Positions 1 to 6,922 are shown, counted from the first letter of the stretch. The stretch: 62,140 nt of DNA from a virus (IMGVR_UViG_3300031251_000021:1-62140); one strand, 5' to 3'. Notes: a model not told the origin generated them from the sequence alone. A program made the numbers and translations.

Positions 1-127
1 CCGCGACGAGGGCATGAAGTTCATGAACTGGCTTGCCGTCCTGAGCGCCGACAAGGCCACGAGTGACGCGGACCCGTTTCAGCCCAAGTGGATGACGCCC
101 GAGCAGTATGCCAGGAGCGTGCGCCTA
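1..127. repeat. Left copy of 127-bp terminal direct repeat
   Basis: These 127 bases recur exactly at 62014-62140. An exact end overlap of this size is what an assembler leaves when it closes a circle, and 127 is a commonly used k-mer length, so I read it as proof of circularity rather than as a true packaged terminal repeat. It lies inside a protein gene. Confidence 0.9.
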
Positions 128-184
128 TGGCGAATGGAGAACTTCTCCGCCGCTGTGAAGCTCGGCTTCACCTGCTTCCAATAG
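2..184 (+). CDS. Hypothetical protein, C-terminal part (junction-spanning gene)
   Basis: This is the tail of the gene that starts at 61988. Joined across the circle it encodes 69 residues, beginning MTPEPDEPRRDEG and ending in the codons for CFQ before a TAG at 182-184. I do not recognise it. The window has no start for this copy. It is followed 11 bases later by the next small gene, so it heads a run of closely packed small early genes. Confidence 0.75.
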   Translation, partial: RDEGMKFMNWLAVLSADKATSDADPFQPKWMTPEQYARSVRLWRMENFSAAVKLGFTCFQ

Positions 185-195
185 GAGCTATCCTC

Positions 196-327
196 ATGAA
201 CTACAACGAGCACGTCATCGATTGGATACGCTACCATATACAGCGCTGCCTAGACCTCGGCATGGCTGAGTCCGCGAGGTTGTGGTTGCGTGAGTTCTAC
301 CTGGAGCATGAATACCTACGCAGGTAA
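196..327 (+). CDS. Hypothetical small protein (43 aa)
   Basis: A 43-residue protein starting MNYNEHVIDWIRYH, rich in charged and aromatic residues and probably helical. An AGGAG at 184-188 precedes the ATG. The last codons overlap a copy of the 18-bp palindrome (311-328), whose right arm supplies the TAA stop. No family is recognised. Confidence 0.55.
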   Translation: MNYNEHVIDWIRYHIQRCLDLGMAESARLWLREFYLEHEYLRR

Positions 328-340
328 TTTGGGGGCTGTC

Positions 341-643
341 ATGACGAGATACGAAGGTAACAGAGAGCCCGTCATTATCCGCGCTAGGGACGCGGGAGTT
401 CATTTCGGAGAGTTGGTCGCCTACGAAGAGCGTATGGTATGGTTGGAGGGGGCCATACGGCTATGGAAGTGGAAGGCTGCGGGGGGAATTGCACTAAGTG
501 GCGTTGCGACTGCCGGGATTGACCCAAGAGCGTCCAAGCTAGATGCCCTCCTACCAAGAATGGTCATCACCGACGCCTGTGAGCTTTTATTTTGCACCGA
601 GGAAGCTGCGGCTAGCATTCGGAGTGCGCTATGGGCAAAATAA
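341..643 (+). CDS. Hypothetical protein (100 aa)
   Basis: A 100-residue protein starting MTRYEGNREPVIIRARDAG. An upstream in-frame start at 290 exists, but it would overlap the preceding gene by 38 bases and the ATG at 341 has a purine-rich stretch before it. The stop at 641-643 overlaps the start of the next gene at 631, suggesting translational coupling. Function unknown. Confidence 0.6.
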   Translation: MTRYEGNREPVIIRARDAGVHFGELVAYEERMVWLEGAIRLWKWKAAGGIALSGVATAGIDPRASKLDALLPRMVITDACELLFCTEEAAASIRSALWAK

Positions 644-978
644 TAACCCTGCATTCTGATGGCGATGGCTATGGCAACGGCCATGGCGATGGCTATGGCG
701 ATGGCTATGGCGATGGCAATGGCGATGGCTATGGCAACGGCGATGGCGCTGGCGATGGCGCTGGCAAGGGCGATGGCTATGGCAACGGCAATGGCGATGG
801 CTATGGCAACGGCCATGGCGCTGGCTATGGCGATGGCGATGGCTATGGCGATGGCTATGGCGATGGCGCTGGCGATGGCTATGGCGATGGCGCTGGCAAT
901 GGCGCTGGCCATGGCGCTGGCTATGGCGATGGCGATGGCGCTGGCGCTGGCGCTGGCGATGGCGCTGGCGCTGGCTAA
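631..978 (+). CDS. Glycine/aspartate/tyrosine repeat protein
   Basis: A 115-residue protein. After a short leader (MGKIITLHSDGD) it is entirely built of two-residue steps in which every other residue is Gly and the alternate one is Asp, Tyr, Asn, Ala or His. The DNA is a degenerate tandem repeat of 6-base units (GGCGAT, GGCTAT, GGCAAC, GGCGCT), so unit gain or loss keeps the frame. Proteins of this composition occur in other phages without known function. Its start overlaps the preceding gene by 13 bases. The strict alternation could give an extended or beta-type fold; nothing in it suggests an enzyme. Confidence 0.6.
   Translation: MGKIITLHSDGDGYGNGHGDGYGDGYGDGNGDGYGNGDGAGDGAGKGDGYGNGNGDGYGNGHGAGYGDGDGYGDGYGDGAGDGYGDGAGNGAGHGAGYGDGDGAGAGAGDGAGAG
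660..975 (+). repeat. Tandem 6-bp unit repeat array (GGCNNN)n
   Basis: About fifty consecutive 6-base units of the form GGC-GAT/TAT/AAC/AAT/GCT encode the Gly-X protein. The other frames read as Met-Ala or Ala-Ile repeats and are by-products. Such an array is prone to slippage, always in multiples of two codons. Confidence 0.85.
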
Positions 979-995
979 CCTAGCAAGGTAACAAT

Positions 996-1010
996 TGTGA
1001 CACTGTCACA
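996..1010. promoter_or_regulatory. Perfect inverted repeat, possible operator
   Basis: TGTGAC-ACT-GTCACA has perfect 6-bp arms and a 3-bp centre. It lies in the gap upstream of the candidate promoter at 1063 and next to an 18-bp palindrome at 975-992. Its position suggests a regulator binding site; the protein is unknown. Confidence 0.4.
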
Positions 1011-1062
1011 TTACACTACCCAAACTGACAGCAAGCTGACGGGCATAGTTAGATATACCTAC

Positions 1063-1089
1063 TTGACATAGTAATAATGTTCGTGTAAT
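1063..1089 (+). promoter_or_regulatory. Candidate sigma70-type promoter
   Basis: TTGACA at 1063-1068 matches the -35 consensus. TGTAAT at 1084-1089 is a possible -10, but the 15-base spacer is short. It would drive the rightward early genes from 1115. The 18-bp palindrome variant at 1096-1113 lies just downstream, near the expected transcription start, and also supplies the GGAGGTAA ribosome binding site. Confidence 0.45.
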
Positions 1090-1114
1090 GCCCAGGTTAC
1101 AGTAGGAGGTAATC

Positions 1115-1576
1115 ATGGGCCAGCGGATACACGAAGACGCGACGAACCCCGCCGCCGTCTTCGGACACGAAGTGGGGCTGACTGATCGGGCGTTTGCGCG
1201 TTTTGCGATTATGATGTGCGAGGGTGCGGCGGACGGCTCAATCACGGCAGACGACACGGCGAAGATGCTGGAGGATTTCAATGAGGCGCGGCGCAAGGCT
1301 CGGGGGGATGCACGCAGGAGCGAGCCCCCTTCCAAGGTGCAGGCGAGCAAGCTGCGCTCAGTCATCAAGGCAGGCGAGATGTTTGGCCATCGAGCCGTGA
1401 AACTCTTGGAGCTGACGGCGAAGCTGCATGTGCGGGAGCTGTCGGCGGCGATCTATGAGGGCAAGCTGCGGTATAGTGGGGAGTATAATGCTCTCGTAGA
1501 GGTGGCGCGCTTCGCTGTCGCGCACAACCACATACCCACGCAGAAAGAGATCATCGAGCTTCTGACGTTTGAATAG
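1115..1576 (+). CDS. Hypothetical protein (153 aa)
   Basis: A 153-residue, largely helical, basic protein with no family I recognise. The ATG follows a strong AGGAGGTAATC ribosome binding site formed from a palindrome variant. It is the first gene after the candidate promoter at 1063, so it may be expressed early. The C-terminal half (residues about 80-150) contains two probable helices separated by a short turn; I cannot call it a helix-turn-helix with confidence. Confidence 0.6.
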   Translation: MGQRIHEDATNPAAVFGHEVGLTDRAFARFAIMMCEGAADGSITADDTAKMLEDFNEARRKARGDARRSEPPSKVQASKLRSVIKAGEMFGHRAVKLLELTAKLHVRELSAAIYEGKLRYSGEYNALVEVARFAVAHNHIPTQKEIIELLTFE

Positions 1577-1586
1577 GAGAGACGAT

Positions 1587-1718
1587 ATGAGATACCTAGT
1601 CGCGGCGCTGCTGTTCTTTTGCTCCGTGCCGGCTCTGGCCCAATTGAACCAGTCCCAGACCTGTTACACGAACTGTTGGGGGCCGAACAACCAATATTGC
1701 CAGACAACCTGCCACTGA
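1587..1718 (+). CDS. Secreted cysteine-rich microprotein
   Basis: A 43-residue protein. Residues 1-18 (MRYLVAALLFFCSVPALA) form a typical Sec signal peptide with an ALA-Q cleavage site. The mature part is about 25 residues and holds four cysteines in a CX3C-X7-CX3C pattern, which would suit two disulfides in a helical hairpin in the periplasm. It starts 10 bases after the previous gene, behind AGGAGAG, and is followed by a terminator-like hairpin. Function is unknown; the export signal suggests action on the host envelope or surroundings. Confidence 0.6.
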   Translation: MRYLVAALLFFCSVPALAQLNQSQTCYTNCWGPNNQYCQTTCH

Positions 1719-1724
1719 GCGGGG

Positions 1725-1745
1725 AGCGCCCTTAGTGGGCGCTTT
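1725..1745 (+). terminator. Rho-independent terminator-like hairpin
   Basis: AGCGCCC at 1725-1731 pairs with GGGCGCT at 1737-1743 over a 5-base loop, followed by only a short TTT. It lies 7 bases after the microprotein stop. The weak T-tract suggests partial termination. Confidence 0.5.
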
Positions 1746-1777
1746 CCAATCCACAAGATACCTACCGAGGTAACACC

Positions 1778-2377
1778 ATGAACGCACACGATAGCGGCGG
1801 GGACAACCCCAAGAAAGCCTACGGAGACGCCAAGCCCAGCGCTCACTTCTTCCCGAGCAACGTCCTGTTCGGCGTCTACGAAGTCATGCGGCAGGGGGCG
1901 GCGAAATACGGCCTCAAGAACTGGCGCAAGCAGCCGATCCGGGCAAGCACCTATTACGACGCCATCGACCGGCACCTAAAGCAGTGGTTCGAGCTGGGGG
2001 AGGATGCCGACATCGAGAGCAAGCGGCACCACCTGGAGCATATCATCGCCGGCGCGTCGCTGGTGCTGGACAGCATCGAGCGCGGCATTCTCATAGATGA
2101 CCGCGAACAGACCGAGGTCCTCACAGCGGGGGTCGGCAACTATCATCACACACAGGAGGAGCCCCATGAACCCGAAAAGAAAGAATCTCGATCCGAAAGG
2201 TTACCTACCGAGGTTGATCCGCTTGGTGAACTCATCCGAGCTGCCGCACGGCATGATCGCCACATTGGACAAGGGGTGGAACCTTGTAAAAGTGGACCGG
2301 GATTGGTGGGAGGGCGCGACGCCATCCGAGCGCAATATCATAGAGAGGGTGGAGGCCCCCTACCTCGAACAAGCTGA
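1778..2377 (+). CDS. DUF5664 / MazZ-like dATP/dGTP diphosphohydrolase
   Basis: Residues about 9-115 match the DUF5664 family, MazG-like nucleotide pyrophosphohydrolases to which cyanophage MazZ belongs: NPKKAYGDAKPSAH, then GAAKYGLKNWR, then YYDAIDRHLKQW and HHLEHIIAGA. Members remove diphosphate from dGTP or dATP. The family usually ends near residue 120. Here the frame runs on for about 80 low-complexity residues, the last 70 of which overlap the next gene at 2166, so the C-terminus may be a run-on or reflect a frameshift. The start follows a palindrome-derived GAGGTAACACC ribosome binding site. Confidence 0.75.
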   Translation: MNAHDSGGDNPKKAYGDAKPSAHFFPSNVLFGVYEVMRQGAAKYGLKNWRKQPIRASTYYDAIDRHLKQWFELGEDADIESKRHHLEHIIAGASLVLDSIERGILIDDREQTEVLTAGVGNYHHTQEEPHEPEKKESRSERLPTEVDPLGELIRAAARHDRHIGQGVEPCKSGPGLVGGRDAIRAQYHREGGGPLPRTS

Positions 2378-2408
2378 CTTCGTTCTGGCGTCGCGCTACG
2401 CGGCGTGA
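2166..2408 (+). CDS. Hypothetical protein (80 aa) overlapping the previous gene
   Basis: An 80-residue protein starting MNPKRKNLDPKGYLPRLI, preceded by CAGGAGGAGCCCC, a strong ribosome binding site. It overlaps the 3' end of the nucleotide hydrolase gene by 212 bases in another frame. Its codons look more natural than those of the other frame, so I think it is real. It contains a palindrome copy (2200-2217) read as YLPRLI. Function unknown. Confidence 0.6.
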   Translation: MNPKRKNLDPKGYLPRLIRLVNSSELPHGMIATLDKGWNLVKVDRDWWEGATPSERNIIERVEAPYLEQADFVLASRYAA

Positions 2409-2490
2409 CCGAGTCCGAAGGTGCTCGACGGACGCTCCCGACCCCAGGGAAAGCAGGCACCAAGGGGGAGCCGAGAGGCCGCGCCACGAA

Positions 2491-2507
2491 GCAGGCCGTA
2501 AGCCTGC
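2491..2507 (+). other. Small hairpin in 2409-2566 gap
   Basis: GCAGGC at 2491-2496 pairs with GCCTGC at 2502-2507 over CGTAA. No T-tract follows, so it is not a standard terminator. The rest of the 158-base gap between the 80-residue gene and the ATPase shows only the palindrome copy at 2546-2563, directly before the next ATG. Confidence 0.35.
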
Positions 2508-2566
2508 GGGGGTTGGCAGGGGATAGACGCTAGTCCCCACTCACTCTAACCTAGAAAGGTAACAGC

Positions 2567-3694
2567 ATGAAACTCGCCGACTTCATCAATCGCATCCCCA
2601 TGTATTATCAGATGAGCGCCGAGGACGATGGGCTCTCTGTGCATCTGGAGGGTGGCCCCGGTCGCGGCAAGACCAGCGCCATGCGCAAGGCCCCGGCGCT
2701 GACCGAGGCGAAGTTCCCCGAGCTGGCCAAGAAGGGCGTCGGGCTCGTCATCGTCAACGGCACGAACGTCTCGCTCACGACGATGACGGGTTATCTCTGG
2801 CCGGTCGAGATCGACGGCGTGGCTCACTCGCGCTTCACCAAGCCGGACTGGTGGTGCAAGACCTACAACTCGAAGGGCGAGTTCGTGGGGCTGCCGCTGG
2901 AGGCGTTCGACGCGGGCTATATCTTCGTGGACGAGGCGGACAAGATGCCGCTCGACGAGAAGAAAATCCTGGGCGACGCGCGGCTCTCCAAAATCTTCGC
3001 CTCTCACAGATTGCCGCCTGGATGGGTTGTCTGGTCTGCCGGCAACCGGGCGAAGGATCGTGCGGGCTCGACGAAAGAGTTCGACCACGATATCAACCGC
3101 CAGATGCGCCTCAACATCTCGGATGACCTACAAGGGTTGGCCGCGTTCATGCGCGAGATCGGCTGTCTGCCCGAGGTGATCCATTTCGCCGAAGAGCATC
3201 CCGAGATCGTATTCCCCGATGGTCCGCCCGAGGTGCAGGGTCCGTTCTGCACGCCTCGCTCGCTGTGCGCCGCCGACGCGAAGCTGCAAGGGCAGATGGA
3301 GTATGAGGGCACGAGCGAAATCCCGATGGACCCGACCACAGTGGAAGAGCTGAACGGGATCATCGGCGCGGGCGCAGCGGCGCAGCTCGCTGTGTCGATC
3401 AAGCTGGGGCAAGAGCTGCCGAGCTATGAGGAGATCATCAAGGCCCCGAAGACGATCCGCATCCCGACGCGGGCCGACGCTCGCGGGCTGGCCTGCATGA
3501 AGCTCGCACGGCAGGTGGAGGCGAAGGACGCGCCGGCAGTGATCGACTATGTTACCCGTCTAGGTGACGAGTTCGCCGTGATCTTCGCCAAGGACGCCAT
3601 CGCTCGCGACCGCAAGTTCGTCAACCTGCCGGCGTTCAGGGCGTGGGCGATGAAGAACGCGTCGCTCGTGAGCATCATCGGCGTGCTGAAATGA
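2567..3694 (+). CDS. MoxR-type AAA+ ATPase
   Basis: A 375-residue AAA+ ATPase. Walker A is GGPGRGKTS with K35; Walker B is IFVDEADK with D122 and E123; a sensor-1-like SAGN follows near residue 158. The architecture fits the MoxR group, chaperone-like ATPases that usually act with a VWA-domain partner. A VWA/metallopeptidase protein is encoded nearby at 4802, separated only by small genes, so the two probably work together on an unknown protein target. The start follows AAAGGTAACAGC, the right arm of a palindrome. A degenerate copy at 3551-3568 lies inside the gene. Confidence 0.8.
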   Translation: MKLADFINRIPMYYQMSAEDDGLSVHLEGGPGRGKTSAMRKAPALTEAKFPELAKKGVGLVIVNGTNVSLTTMTGYLWPVEIDGVAHSRFTKPDWWCKTYNSKGEFVGLPLEAFDAGYIFVDEADKMPLDEKKILGDARLSKIFASHRLPPGWVVWSAGNRAKDRAGSTKEFDHDINRQMRLNISDDLQGLAAFMREIGCLPEVIHFAEEHPEIVFPDGPPEVQGPFCTPRSLCAADAKLQGQMEYEGTSEIPMDPTTVEELNGIIGAGAAAQLAVSIKLGQELPSYEEIIKAPKTIRIPTRADARGLACMKLARQVEAKDAPAVIDYVTRLGDEFAVIFAKDAIARDRKFVNLPAFRAWAMKNASLVSIIGVLK

Positions 3695-4116
3695 TACGCA
3701 GCAAACACCTGATTAAGGGTGCGCCTGGGGTGTTGTGGGGTGCTCGCAGGAGGCTTCGCCCGCGACGCCCGAAACCTAAGCTCGTCGAAGTGACGTGCTC
3801 TGAGCACTATGAGAAACAATCCCGCTTCTCCGATTGGAGCGCCACAAGGGTAGAGGTTACTATGCGCAGCACATTCAAGATCGAACTCAAGATCGACATC
3901 GACCCCGACGACAAGGACACGACGGAGGCGATCAAGGAAGCCGCGCGCGAGGCCGCGCAGGTGCTCTACACGCAGGCGCTCATGCTCTCCGCAGCGAACG
4001 CCTCGCCGACTGGACGCCCGCGCCCCAAGCCGCAGATAGCTATCATCAGCGACAGCGTCTACATCGGCACGGATGAGATCGCGCTGTTCGAGCCCCAGAA
4101 AGCGGAGGCGGAGTGA
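3691..4116 (+). CDS. Hypothetical protein (141 aa)
   Basis: The ATG at 3691 overlaps the ATPase stop (ATGA), which favours coupled translation and a 141-residue product. An internal ATG at 3862 sits behind AGAGGTTACT, a degenerate version of the phage's usual palindrome-derived ribosome binding site, and would give an 84-residue acidic protein starting MRSTFKIELKIDIDPDDKD. I cannot decide between the two, and both may be made. No family recognised. It lies between the MoxR and VWA genes. Confidence 0.55.
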   Translation: MIRSKHLIKGAPGVLWGARRRLRPRRPKPKLVEVTCSEHYEKQSRFSDWSATRVEVTMRSTFKIELKIDIDPDDKDTTEAIKEAAREAAQVLYTQALMLSAANASPTGRPRPKPQIAIISDSVYIGTDEIALFEPQKAEAE

Positions 4117-4265
4117 TGTTCTATTTTGAGTTCCTAGTGGGGAGCATCGGCTATTCGCTCGCGACGTTCGTAACCAACCGCGTTTGTCCGCCCGAGCGTC
4201 GGGTGCATATCGGCTTCCTGATGGGCTTCCTGATGGGAGCCTGGGCGTTTTACCCGAAGGGGTAA
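4116..4265 (+). CDS. Small membrane protein (49 aa)
   Basis: A 49-residue protein with two hydrophobic stretches (residues about 3-20 and 36-47) separated by a basic loop, so probably two inner-membrane segments. The ATG overlaps the upstream TGA by one base. The stop codon lies within the palindrome copy 4249-4266. Function unknown. Confidence 0.55.
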   Translation: MFYFEFLVGSIGYSLATFVTNRVCPPERRVHIGFLMGFLMGAWAFYPKG

Positions 4266-4269
4266 CACC

Positions 4270-4668
4270 ATGACACCAGAAGAACTCCAGACATGCGCCG
4301 CCCAAATCCTCTTGCTTATGGCGGACGCCACGACGAGTGAGTGGGGCGCGGTGCTCGCCGTATGCCAGAAGGAAGTCCAGTGGGCGGAGTGGGCGGGCAT
4401 CATCGCCAAGACCAACTCTGGCGAGATGCAGGGCAAGCTGAATAACGCTGGCTTCGTCGTGCCGGTTTTCCGCGCTCGGCGGGACATGGAGAACGAGCTT
4501 CGAAACTCGGGCTTGTCACCAGTTGAATGCAACCAAGTGATCTATGAGGTGGGGCACATCGTCGCGAGTCAATTCTCCAGCCTTATCATCGCCGAGAAAG
4601 CGTCCGCCGAGCAGCGCAGGAAATACTCCGACGGCTCGATGGGAATAGTGAATGTGAGGGGGCCGTAA
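4270..4668 (+). CDS. Hypothetical protein (132 aa)
   Basis: A 132-residue soluble, mostly helical protein starting MTPEELQTCAAQILLLMADAT. The start sits behind GGGGTAACACC from the palindrome at 4249. It is part of the tight cluster between the MoxR-type ATPase and its VWA partner and may belong to that system, but shows no recognisable motif. Confidence 0.6.
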   Translation: MTPEELQTCAAQILLLMADATTSEWGAVLAVCQKEVQWAEWAGIIAKTNSGEMQGKLNNAGFVVPVFRARRDMENELRNSGLSPVECNQVIYEVGHIVASQFSSLIIAEKASAEQRRKYSDGSMGIVNVRGP

Positions 4669-4669
4669 C

Positions 4670-4795
4670 ATGCGCAGCGTTCTGTGGGCGGTCTATAAAC
4701 TCATTGCGTCGGTGCTCGCATCCCCAAGTGATGCCGAGCTGCGCGCGATCCAAGAGCGCGTGCTCGAAGAGAACGTGGACAACCTAGGAAGGTAA
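4670..4795 (+). CDS. Hypothetical small protein (41 aa)
   Basis: A 41-residue protein starting one base after the previous stop. The N-terminus is hydrophobic (VLWAVYKLIASVLA) and the rest acidic and helical, so it may be a small membrane-anchored peptide. Its stop is provided by the palindrome at 4779-4796. Confidence 0.5.
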   Translation: MRSVLWAVYKLIASVLASPSDAELRAIQERVLEENVDNLGR

Positions 4796-4801
4796 CACCC
4801 T

Positions 4802-6127
4802 ATGACCCAAGACCCCAATCCTTTCGACCAGATAAAAGCCAAGCACATCGAGCTGGAGCGCGTCGGGCTGACGCCTCAGGAGGAACGCGCGTGGCTTGAG
4901 ACGCGCACGGCGATGCAGTGGAGCACTCCCTGCTTCACGTCGCTGCTCTACTCGATGATGTCGGACGATCAAGATCGCCATGCGTTCTTCACCGAGGACA
5001 AGCGCGTGCCAGTGGCGGCGACCGACGACCGCCGCATGTTCATCAATCCGAAGACGTTCTTCGATGACAAGAAATACAACCTGCTCAATCGCATGTTCAT
5101 CGGCGCGCACGAGATACTCCATGCCGCGCTCAATCACTGCGGCCAGCTCCACATGCACAAGGCTCGCGGATATGTGCAGTATCCCGACGGCTCGCGCCTG
5201 CCCTATGATGGAGACGCGATGAACATTGCGCAGGACTTTGTCATCAACGCGCTCCTGGTCGAGAGCGACATTGGAGCCCTGCCGGATGGGGCGCTCTATG
5301 ATCTCAAGCTGGCGAAGCCCACGGACAGCGTCATCGACGCCTACCGCAAGGTCTATAAGGAAATGGAGAAGGGCAAGGGTAAGGGTGGCGAGGACCCCGG
5401 CAAGGGGCGCTTTGATAACCACCTGGAGCCCGGCACAGGCGATGGAGAGAGCCCGCAGGAGGCGGCAGACAAGCGCGACGAGGGGGCATGGGGGCAGGCC
5501 ATCGCTATCGCTGCGCAGGCGGCTCGCGTGCAGGGGAAGTTACCTGCCGGGTTAGATCGCTTCTTCAAGGAGCTGCTAGAGCCGAAAGTCGATTGGCGGG
5601 AGAAGCTGCGCACTGTCGTCTCGCGCTCGCTCGGAAGCTCCGCGACAAGCTGGAGCACGCTCGACCCGCAACTCGTCGTGCGGAAGATCGGCGCGCCTGG
5701 ACGCGTGGGCTTTGGCGCGGGGAGGATCATCGTCGGCGTGGATACGTCGGGGAGCATTACGCAGGGTATGATGGATCAGTTCATGGGCGAAGTGGCGGGG
5801 ATCATGGATGACGCCCGCCCGCGCGAGCTGTGGCTCATGCAGTGCGACGCAGAAGTCCAAGAACTATCACGCTGCGACGACAGCTCGGACTTGAAGGTGA
5901 AGAAGATCAAGGGCGGCGGCGGCACGGACTTCCGCCCCGTGTTCGACAGGATCGCTGAGGAGTTCGACAACGAGTGTGACTTCCTGATCTACCTGACCGA
6001 CGGCTATGGGAGCTTCCCGCAGGCGGCTCCGAGCTACCCGGTGATCTGGGGGAACATCAGCACGGGCGGTTACCGCCCGACATACCCATTCGGCGAAGTC
6101 GTCGATCTGCCATTCAAGGACACCTGA
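4802..6127 (+). CDS. VWA-domain protein with metallopeptidase-like N-terminus (DUF2201-like)
   Basis: A 441-residue protein. The N-terminal half has an HEILH zinc-site motif (H103, E104, H107) within AHEILHAALNH, typical of DUF2201-type putative metallopeptidases. A low-complexity linker rich in Gly, Lys and Asp follows near residues 190-225. The C-terminal half is a VWA-like domain with a MIDAS DTSGS (D314 to S318) and a later GGGGTDFRP and YLTDG. Such proteins pair with MoxR-type ATPases, here encoded at 2567. The role in a phage is unknown; remodelling or cleaving a host protein is my inference. The start follows AAGGTAACACCCT. Confidence 0.8.
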   Translation: MTQDPNPFDQIKAKHIELERVGLTPQEERAWLETRTAMQWSTPCFTSLLYSMMSDDQDRHAFFTEDKRVPVAATDDRRMFINPKTFFDDKKYNLLNRMFIGAHEILHAALNHCGQLHMHKARGYVQYPDGSRLPYDGDAMNIAQDFVINALLVESDIGALPDGALYDLKLAKPTDSVIDAYRKVYKEMEKGKGKGGEDPGKGRFDNHLEPGTGDGESPQEAADKRDEGAWGQAIAIAAQAARVQGKLPAGLDRFFKELLEPKVDWREKLRTVVSRSLGSSATSWSTLDPQLVVRKIGAPGRVGFGAGRIIVGVDTSGSITQGMMDQFMGEVAGIMDDARPRELWLMQCDAEVQELSRCDDSSDLKVKKIKGGGGTDFRPVFDRIAEEFDNECDFLIYLTDGYGSFPQAAPSYPVIWGNISTGGYRPTYPFGEVVDLPFKDT

Positions 6128-6269
6128 CGGGACCTTTCCCCGCAGCCGGCGCGAGGGCATCGGGCGAGCGTTAAAGGCGCTACAAGGTTCAGTTCGGGAC
6201 CCCGTCAGGGCGCATAGGCACCCGTGAAACTGAGCACACCCTCGTAACTATACCTAGAAAGGTAACACC
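6128..6269 (+). other. Non-coding gap, 142 bases, possible weak RNA structure
   Basis: No ORF. CAGTTCGGG near 6190 can pair imperfectly with CCCGTGAAACTG near 6222. I see no T-tract and no convincing promoter. The palindrome copy 6249-6266 lies directly before the next ATG. Confidence 0.3.
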
Positions 6270-6476
6270 ATGCTAATCCCCTCAACTATCACGCGGCTCA
6301 ATTCCCCCTCATTTGCTGAGACCGTGGACTTGTTCAACGCTACGCCGAACAACGCGAGCGCCAGCGAGCTACTCGGTTCGGCTCTGGCCCATTGGGAGAT
6401 TGAGAATATTAATGAGGGCGTATTCATAGCTGCAATCGAAGCTGTCCGCGACTATCTGGCATCGAGTGGGGAGTAA
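6270..6476 (+). CDS. Hypothetical protein (68 aa)
   Basis: A 68-residue acidic protein starting MLIPSTITRLNSPSFAE. The start is behind AAAGGTAACACC, the right arm of the palindrome at 6249. The next gene begins 4 bases after its stop, so they are probably co-translated. No family recognised. Confidence 0.55.
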   Translation: MLIPSTITRLNSPSFAETVDLFNATPNNASASELLGSALAHWEIENINEGVFIAAIEAVRDYLASSGE

Positions 6477-6480
6477 CAGC

Positions 6481-6918
6481 GTGCAGTGTCCTAAATGCGG
6501 AGCTGACTCCAAAGTCTACGACAGCAAGCCGGGGCGAGAGCCCTTCACAAGAATACGAGTGCGCGACTGCCCCAACGGGCATATGTTCAAGACGGTGGAG
6601 GGACTTCTGCCGGCGGAGGATGTGCCGCCTCGTGCTACGCAGACGCCGCGGGATGTGACGGATCGGATCATCCGCCTCATTGCGGATGAAGCCGGCATTG
6701 AAGTGGGGGCGATCTTGGGGCGGCAGCGCTCCCCCAAAGTCATCGAGGCGCGGGTGAGGGCGATACGAACCATCGCCGCCGAGTTTCCGGGCTGGAGCTT
6801 CGCGCGCATCGCGAAGATATTCAGCATGGACTATTCGACTGTGGGCTATTGGCTCAAAGATGACGCTTTCCGCACGGCCAAGCGGGCGGCGACGCGGGAG
6901 CGTAACCTAGAAAGGTAA
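6481..6918 (+). CDS. Zinc-ribbon protein with DnaA domain IV-like helix-turn-helix
   Basis: A 145-residue protein from a GTG start. Residues 3-42 hold an NrdR-style zinc ribbon: CPKCGAD, then VYDSKP, an arginine-rich stretch and CPNGH, with three cysteines and one histidine in place of the usual four cysteines. Residues about 95-135 (VIEARVRAIRTIAAEF, FARIAKIFSMDYSTVGYWL) resemble the C-terminal DNA-binding domain of DnaA, where DHSTV is the recognition signature and DYSTV stands here. No ATPase domain lies between. It could be a replication-initiation or transcription factor and is a candidate binder of the genome's repeated palindrome. A second GTG at 6466 is possible, but the ribbon fits a start at 6481. 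Confidence 0.65.
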   Translation: MQCPKCGADSKVYDSKPGREPFTRIRVRDCPNGHMFKTVEGLLPAEDVPPRATQTPRDVTDRIIRLIADEAGIEVGAILGRQRSPKVIEARVRAIRTIAAEFPGWSFARIAKIFSMDYSTVGYWLKDDAFRTAKRAATRERNLER

Positions 6919-6922
6919 CACC

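Noticed and set aside
421-912. Reverse-strand Ala-Ile repeat protein
   Set aside because: It is the antisense reading of the Gly-X array and has no ribosome binding site.
660-975. CRISPR-like or satellite array
   Set aside because: The units are 6 bases with no spacers and form one open frame; it is a coding tandem repeat.
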